Assembly: GCF_018728565.1 (NCBI RefSeq)
Contig: NZ_JACSOI010000005.1
Span: forward strand, 310,001 to 374,000
Direction of reading: 5' to 3'
DNA: 64,000 bases
From: Zobellia russellii
GTDB lineage: Bacteria; Bacteroidota; Bacteroidia; Flavobacteriales; Flavobacteriaceae
A program made the translations under genes and the position numbers. Numbering within the stretch: the stretch's first letter is position 1; each line of letters opens with the position of its first letter. Below are positions 60,620-64,000 of the stretch, piece by piece. The notes below the pieces were generated by a model. That model saw nothing but the letters and a program-made list of their open reading frames with translations. It searched no databases and was not told the origin of the DNA.

Positions 60620-62206
60620 CTATTCTATTTTCCTATTGGTATGTTCACTATCCACAATTCTCATGATAGAAAGTGGATTGCTATTCTGCAAGGCCTCCGG
60701 TAATTCCTCCTGTGGCCAATTCTGAAAAGAGACCGGCCTTACCCAGCGCTTAATGGCAGACACCCCAACCGATGTAAATCGGCTATCGGTACTTGCCGGA
60801 AATGGTCCGCCATGCTGCATAGAGGGACAAACTTCCACACCCGTTGGAACCCCATTGAATATTAGCCTTCCTACCCTACCTTGCAAAGCGTCTACAGCAG
60901 CCCTATAAATTTTCAACTCATCAGCGTTACCAAGTACGGTACCGGTTAATTGCCCTTCCAAACAATCCAGGACTTGTTTCAACTCCTTGGCATCGGCACA
61001 TCTAACCACAATAGAAAATGGACCAAATACTTCTTGATGTAACTTAGGGTTCTTTAAAAAGTTAGCCCCGTTAACCGTTAGTACCTTCTGTTGTGCATAA
61101 TTAGGTGCTACTGAGCTTTTATAATCCGCAACAACATCGGCACCTCCTTGAGAGGAAAGCTCCTTTTTCCCTTTTTCATAATTGCTGTGAATATTTGGGT
61201 GCAACATGCAAGTAGGTTCCAATTTTTCAATTTCTTCCCCAAGTGCATTTGTAAAGACATCTAGAGAAGTACTTTTTATACCAAGGATCAAACCCGGATT
61301 GGTACAAAACTGACCTGCCCCCAACATTACGGAACCGGCATATTGTCTGGCCCAATCCAATCCCTTCTCACGTAATGCGGAAGGAAGAGCCAAAACAGGA
61401 TTTATACTGCCCATTTCCGCAAAAACCGGAATAGGTTCTTTACGTTCATTCGCTAATTTATAGAGGGCCGTACCTCCTTTTATACTGCCTGTAAAACCCA
61501 CACCTTTAATCTTTGGATGAAGTACCAACTGCTGACCGACCTCTATACCACTACTATTTAAGTTGGAAAAAACGCCATCCGGCATATTCGTGCGTTCCGC
61601 TGCTTTTATGATGGCGGAAGAAACCAACTCTCCCGTACCTGCATGCATAGGGTGGCTCTTTACGATTACCGGGCAACCGGAAGCCAGTGCACTTGCTGTA
61701 TCACCACCTGCGGTTGAAAATGCCAGAGGAAAGTTACTGGAACCAAAGACCGCTATTGGCCCTATTGGCAACAACATTTTACGTAAGTCTATTTTTGGCA
61801 ACGGTTTCCTTTCCGGTTGGGCCGTGTCTATAGTTGCCTCTACCCAAGAGCCCTCTTTTAACAACTGGGCAAATGCTTTTAATTGCCCCATGGTACGGCC
61901 ACGTTCGCCAATAGCCCTTCCTTCCGGAAGACCAGATTCTTTGCAGTAGGTTTGGATAAGTTCATCTCCCAATGCTTCTATTTCTTCGGCGATAGCCTCC
62001 AAAAATTGAGCTTTTTTAACTCCAGAGAAGTTTTTGTAATTCAGAAAGGCTTCATGAGCTTTCTGCACAGCGGCATCAATTTCTTCCTTTGTAGCCTCAT
62101 AAAAACTCCATTCCGTCTCCAGATTCAATTTAGGGTCAAAGGTCTTATATGTGTTACTTTCATTAGCTGAAAGTTCGTTTCCAATGTAGTTTTTTCCTGT
62201 AATCAT
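60620..62206 (-). CDS. 2-Oxoglutarate semialdehyde dehydrogenase (NADP-type aldehyde dehydrogenase)
   Basis: A 528-residue aldehyde dehydrogenase. Catalytic residues are Asn158 (GSSNFPLAF), Lys183 (VKSHPMH), Glu264 (FAEMGSINP) and nucleophile Cys301 (GAGQFCTNPGL). The atypical FAEMGSINP and FCTNPGL motifs mark the alpha-ketoglutaric semialdehyde dehydrogenase subgroup. It would catalyse the last step of hydroxyproline breakdown, feeding 2-oxoglutarate into the TCA cycle. Confidence 0.93.
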   Translation of the reverse strand: MITGKNYIGNELSANESNTYKTFDPKLNLETEWSFYEATKEEIDAAVQKAHEAFLNYKNFSGVKKAQFLEAIAEEIEALGDELIQTYCKESGLPEGRAIGERGRTMGQLKAFAQLLKEGSWVEATIDTAQPERKPLPKIDLRKMLLPIGPIAVFGSSNFPLAFSTAGGDTASALASGCPVIVKSHPMHAGTGELVSSAIIKAAERTNMPDGVFSNLNSSGIEVGQQLVLHPKIKGVGFTGSIKGGTALYKLANERKEPIPVFAEMGSINPVLALPSALREKGLDWARQYAGSVMLGAGQFCTNPGLILGIKSTSLDVFTNALGEEIEKLEPTCMLHPNIHSNYEKGKKELSSQGGADVVADYKSSVAPNYAQQKVLTVNGANFLKNPKLHQEVFGPFSIVVRCADAKELKQVLDCLEGQLTGTVLGNADELKIYRAAVDALQGRVGRLIFNGVPTGVEVCPSMQHGGPFPASTDSRFTSVGVSAIKRWVRPVSFQNWPQEELPEALQNSNPLSIMRIVDSEHTNRKIE

Positions 62207-62367
62207 TCTTTTGTTTTAAAGGTCTTACCAATCGCCTTGAAACTACTATATTTGAGTTGAAGCACCAAGAATTTTCACTAAAGACTTTGCTAATAAAAAT
62301 TATCCCAATCCGCTTAAATCTTCGCCAATTATAAAACTTTCACGAACAAATTCTAGACTGTTCAGTG

Positions 62368-63306
62368 CTAGACCAACTCTTTGTTTACAGCAGTTATGTT
62401 TTTATAATCCGGTAAAACCGGTCTGTTTTTCAATCCGGCATCTATGACCTGTAAGACCCTTTCCCGTTCTTTACCTTGCAAAGGAAGTCTAGGTTTTCTT
62501 ACGGTCTCCGTACCAATGCCTGTAGCAACTTCGGCCAACTTAATATTCTGAACCAATTGTGGGCTTATATCCAGCTCCAATAAAGGTAAGAACCATCTGT
62601 AAATTTCAGTTGCTTCTTTAATATAACCAGCTTTTGCCAATTCATAAATAGCAACAGTTTCTGCAGGAAAGGCACATACCAAACCTGCAACCCAACCATC
62701 GGCACCTATAAGAAGACTTTCAAGTGCTAGCGGATCTACACCTGTTAGAATACTAAGGTCTTTGCCAAATGCGTTGCGTAATCTTCCAATATTGATGATA
62801 TCCCTAGTAGACTCTTTTACAGCGGTAATGTTCTTTAATTCCAATAGTTCTTTGAACATGCTTACCGTTACTTCAATCTTATAGTCAACAGGATTGTTGT
62901 AAATCATAATAGGAAGCTCTGTACTTCTTGCTATTTCCTTAAAGTATTCTACAGTTTCGTAATCTGTAGATTTATAGCGCATGGGCGGTAAAATCATCAA
63001 ACCGTTTGCACCACTCTCCTCGGCATCTTTAACGGCCTGCAGTGCCATTGTCGTAGCTTGTTCCGCAATGGTCATAATAACTGGAATCTTGCCTTCTACA
63101 ATTTGGATTGTTTCTTTGATGAGTACCTTTTTCTCTTCTGCGGTCAGAGTGCTGGCTTCACCAAGTGACCCTCCCAATACAATACCATGTACACCGGCTT
63201 CTACCTGAGCCTCTATATTTTTACGGAACATCTTTAGATCAAGCGTGTCATCTTGATTAAACTTTGTGGTAACTGCTGGCATTACACCTTTCCATTCGAA
63301 TTTCAT
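62368..63306 (-). CDS. DapA-family pyrroline-4-hydroxy-2-carboxylate deaminase
   Basis: A 312-residue (beta/alpha)8 enzyme of the dihydrodipicolinate synthase family. The Schiff-base lysine is Lys164 in ITAVKESTRD and Tyr136 in MIYNNPVDYK is the usual proton-relay residue. The strand-2 motif is GGSLGEAST where lysine-pathway DapA has GTTGE. With the three other hydroxyproline genes it is best read as the enzyme that converts pyrroline-4-hydroxy-2-carboxylate to 2-oxoglutarate semialdehyde, releasing ammonia. It is the first gene of the cluster and divergent from the AraC gene. Confidence 0.92.
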   Translation of the reverse strand: MKFEWKGVMPAVTTKFNQDDTLDLKMFRKNIEAQVEAGVHGIVLGGSLGEASTLTAEEKKVLIKETIQIVEGKIPVIMTIAEQATTMALQAVKDAEESGANGLMILPPMRYKSTDYETVEYFKEIARSTELPIMIYNNPVDYKIEVTVSMFKELLELKNITAVKESTRDIINIGRLRNAFGKDLSILTGVDPLALESLLIGADGWVAGLVCAFPAETVAIYELAKAGYIKEATEIYRWFLPLLELDISPQLVQNIKLAEVATGIGTETVRKPRLPLQGKERERVLQVIDAGLKNRPVLPDYKNITAVNKELV

Positions 63307-63331
63307 TTGCCCATATTTAACATTACAACAG

Positions 63332-63339
63332 CAAAATTA
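63332..63339 (-). promoter_or_regulatory. Candidate -7 box for the hydroxyproline cluster
   Basis: The minus strand reads TAATTTTG, an exact TAnnTTTG match, 25 bases before the ATG at 63306. The gap to the divergent AraC gene also holds AT-rich sequence with no clear -33. Confidence 0.45.
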
Positions 63340-63449
63340 ACAGAAGATTACTCGTGTTAATTAGAGCATTTTATCAGAAAATTATATTATATTATCCAAT
63401 TATATCACTGTGTGCATATATACTGAATTAAATACGCATAATCACTTTT

Positions 63450-64000
63450 ATGAAAGTTCACCCATTTCAAGTGCCAAAACCCCTGCACCAGAATTTAATA
63501 GTTCAGGTGGATCGCGAAATGATATTTTACAATAAACTGCACCAACATGCAGAAATTCAGTTTACACTAATTGTAAAAGGAAAAGGAAAACTAATTATAG
63601 GAGATAGTGTACATCCCTTTGAAGATGGAAATTTCTTTGCCATAGGTCCCCATACCCCACATTTGTTCAAAAACGATAAAACCGATGAACTGGCGCATAA
63701 AATTTCGCTTTTTTTTACTGAAGAGACTTTTGGCACATCGTTTTTTACATTGCCCGATCTGGAAGAATTGCAACCCCTTTTAGGTTTTATCAATGAGGGG
63801 TTTAAAGTTACGGGAAACGTAGCTCCTATAGCCACGACCATGAATCTACTTCCCCAGTTGGACAAACTTGATCGTTTTATTGCGTTTTTCGGCTTATTGA
63901 AAAACCTTGCCCATGCTGATAAGAGGCCATTAACTAATTTTATTTCTTCAAAGAAATTGGGAAGTATGCAAGGCCAACGTATGCAAACCATTTTTGACTA
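63450..64000 (+). CDS. AraC-family regulator, N-terminal cupin part, 3' truncated by window edge
   Basis: A frame open from the ATG at 63450 to the window end, 183 complete codons. The N-terminal cupin-like sensor is visible in HAEIQFTLIVKGKGKLIIGD and FFAIGPHTPHLF, with an effector-domain pattern typical of AraC regulators. The helix-turn-helix part must lie right of the window, so the family call rests on the cupin half. Divergence from the hydroxyproline genes, with 143 bases between starts, suggests it controls them. Two minus-strand frames over it are shadows. Confidence 0.85.
   Translation, partial: MKVHPFQVPKPLHQNLIVQVDREMIFYNKLHQHAEIQFTLIVKGKGKLIIGDSVHPFEDGNFFAIGPHTPHLFKNDKTDELAHKISLFFTEETFGTSFFTLPDLEELQPLLGFINEGFKVTGNVAPIATTMNLLPQLDKLDRFIAFFGLLKNLAHADKRPLTNFISSKKLGSMQGQRMQTIFD

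Noticed and set aside
1-64000. Mobile elements, prophage, CRISPR arrays, rRNA or tRNA genes
   Set aside because: No transposase, integrase, spaced repeats or RNA-gene structure was recognised by eye. A tRNA search program was not available.

Overview
The window looks like ordinary chromosome from a marine-type member of the Flavobacteriaceae (Bacteroidota), perhaps near Zobellia, Maribacter or Arenibacter. The genus is a guess from gene content. Supporting signs are the AT-rich, low-GC sequence, the near absence of strong Shine-Dalgarno sites, several promoter boxes of the Bacteroidota form TAnnTTTG, an OMP_b-brl_3-type TonB receptor, menaquinone as the only quinone pathway seen, and DUF4834, DUF2853 and CAL67264-type small proteins. 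I saw no rRNA, tRNA, CRISPR array, insertion sequence, prophage or integrase.

Layout, left to right. 1-3.1 kb: the 3' end of uvrA and a secreted arginine-rich low-complexity protein. 3.1-12.4 kb: a minus-strand run of YfhO-like membrane protein, glycosyltransferase, flippase, an unknown two-domain protein, a DUF7009-like protein and a YdeP/FdhF-like molybdopterin oxidoreductase. 12.7-15 kb: an outer-membrane transporter-like protein and an acetyltransferase. 15.1-17.6 kb: two PLP enzymes (an alpha-oxoamine synthase and a cysteine-synthase homologue) whose pairing suggests capnine/sulfonolipid synthesis. 17.8-23.6 kb: S9 oligopeptidase, EbfC, a thioredoxin-like protein, a repeat-bearing OmpA protein, a DUF1508 protein and threonine aldolase. 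23.8-27.2 kb: the circularly permuted ATP-grasp / alpha-E / transglutaminase cassette. 27.4-28.9 kb: prfB with its programmed +1 frameshift, then an ArsC-like protein. 29-34 kb: a Gly/Tyr-rich secreted protein with a TonB-dependent receptor, a previously missed 56-residue membrane protein, and fumC. 34-41 kb: assorted housekeeping genes, including ettA and an acyl-CoA carboxylase beta subunit.

41.1-54.1 kb is a menaquinone region: menE, a CPBP protease, menC, a TPR histidine kinase, a LytTR response regulator, menA, a SPOR protein, a CvfB-like protein, DUF2853, menD, menF and a hotdog thioesterase that may be MenI. menB, menH and the final methyltransferase are not in the window. The 657-base gap between the kinase and the regulator holds two pairs of direct repeats, each spaced exactly 21 bp, which may be LytTR sites.

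54.2-55.8 kb carries three overlapping small plus-strand genes. 55.8-58.2 kb is cydAB, a bd-type quinol oxidase that would use the menaquinol made by the men genes. 58.3-63.3 kb is a complete trans-4-hydroxy-L-proline degradation set (epimerase, FAD dehydrogenase, deaminase, 2-oxoglutarate semialdehyde dehydrogenase) with a divergent AraC-type regulator cut by the right edge.

Gene functions rest on motif and family recognition by eye. No database search was run. Start codons were moved from the longest frame where that frame began at TTG or GTG and a better start was visible.
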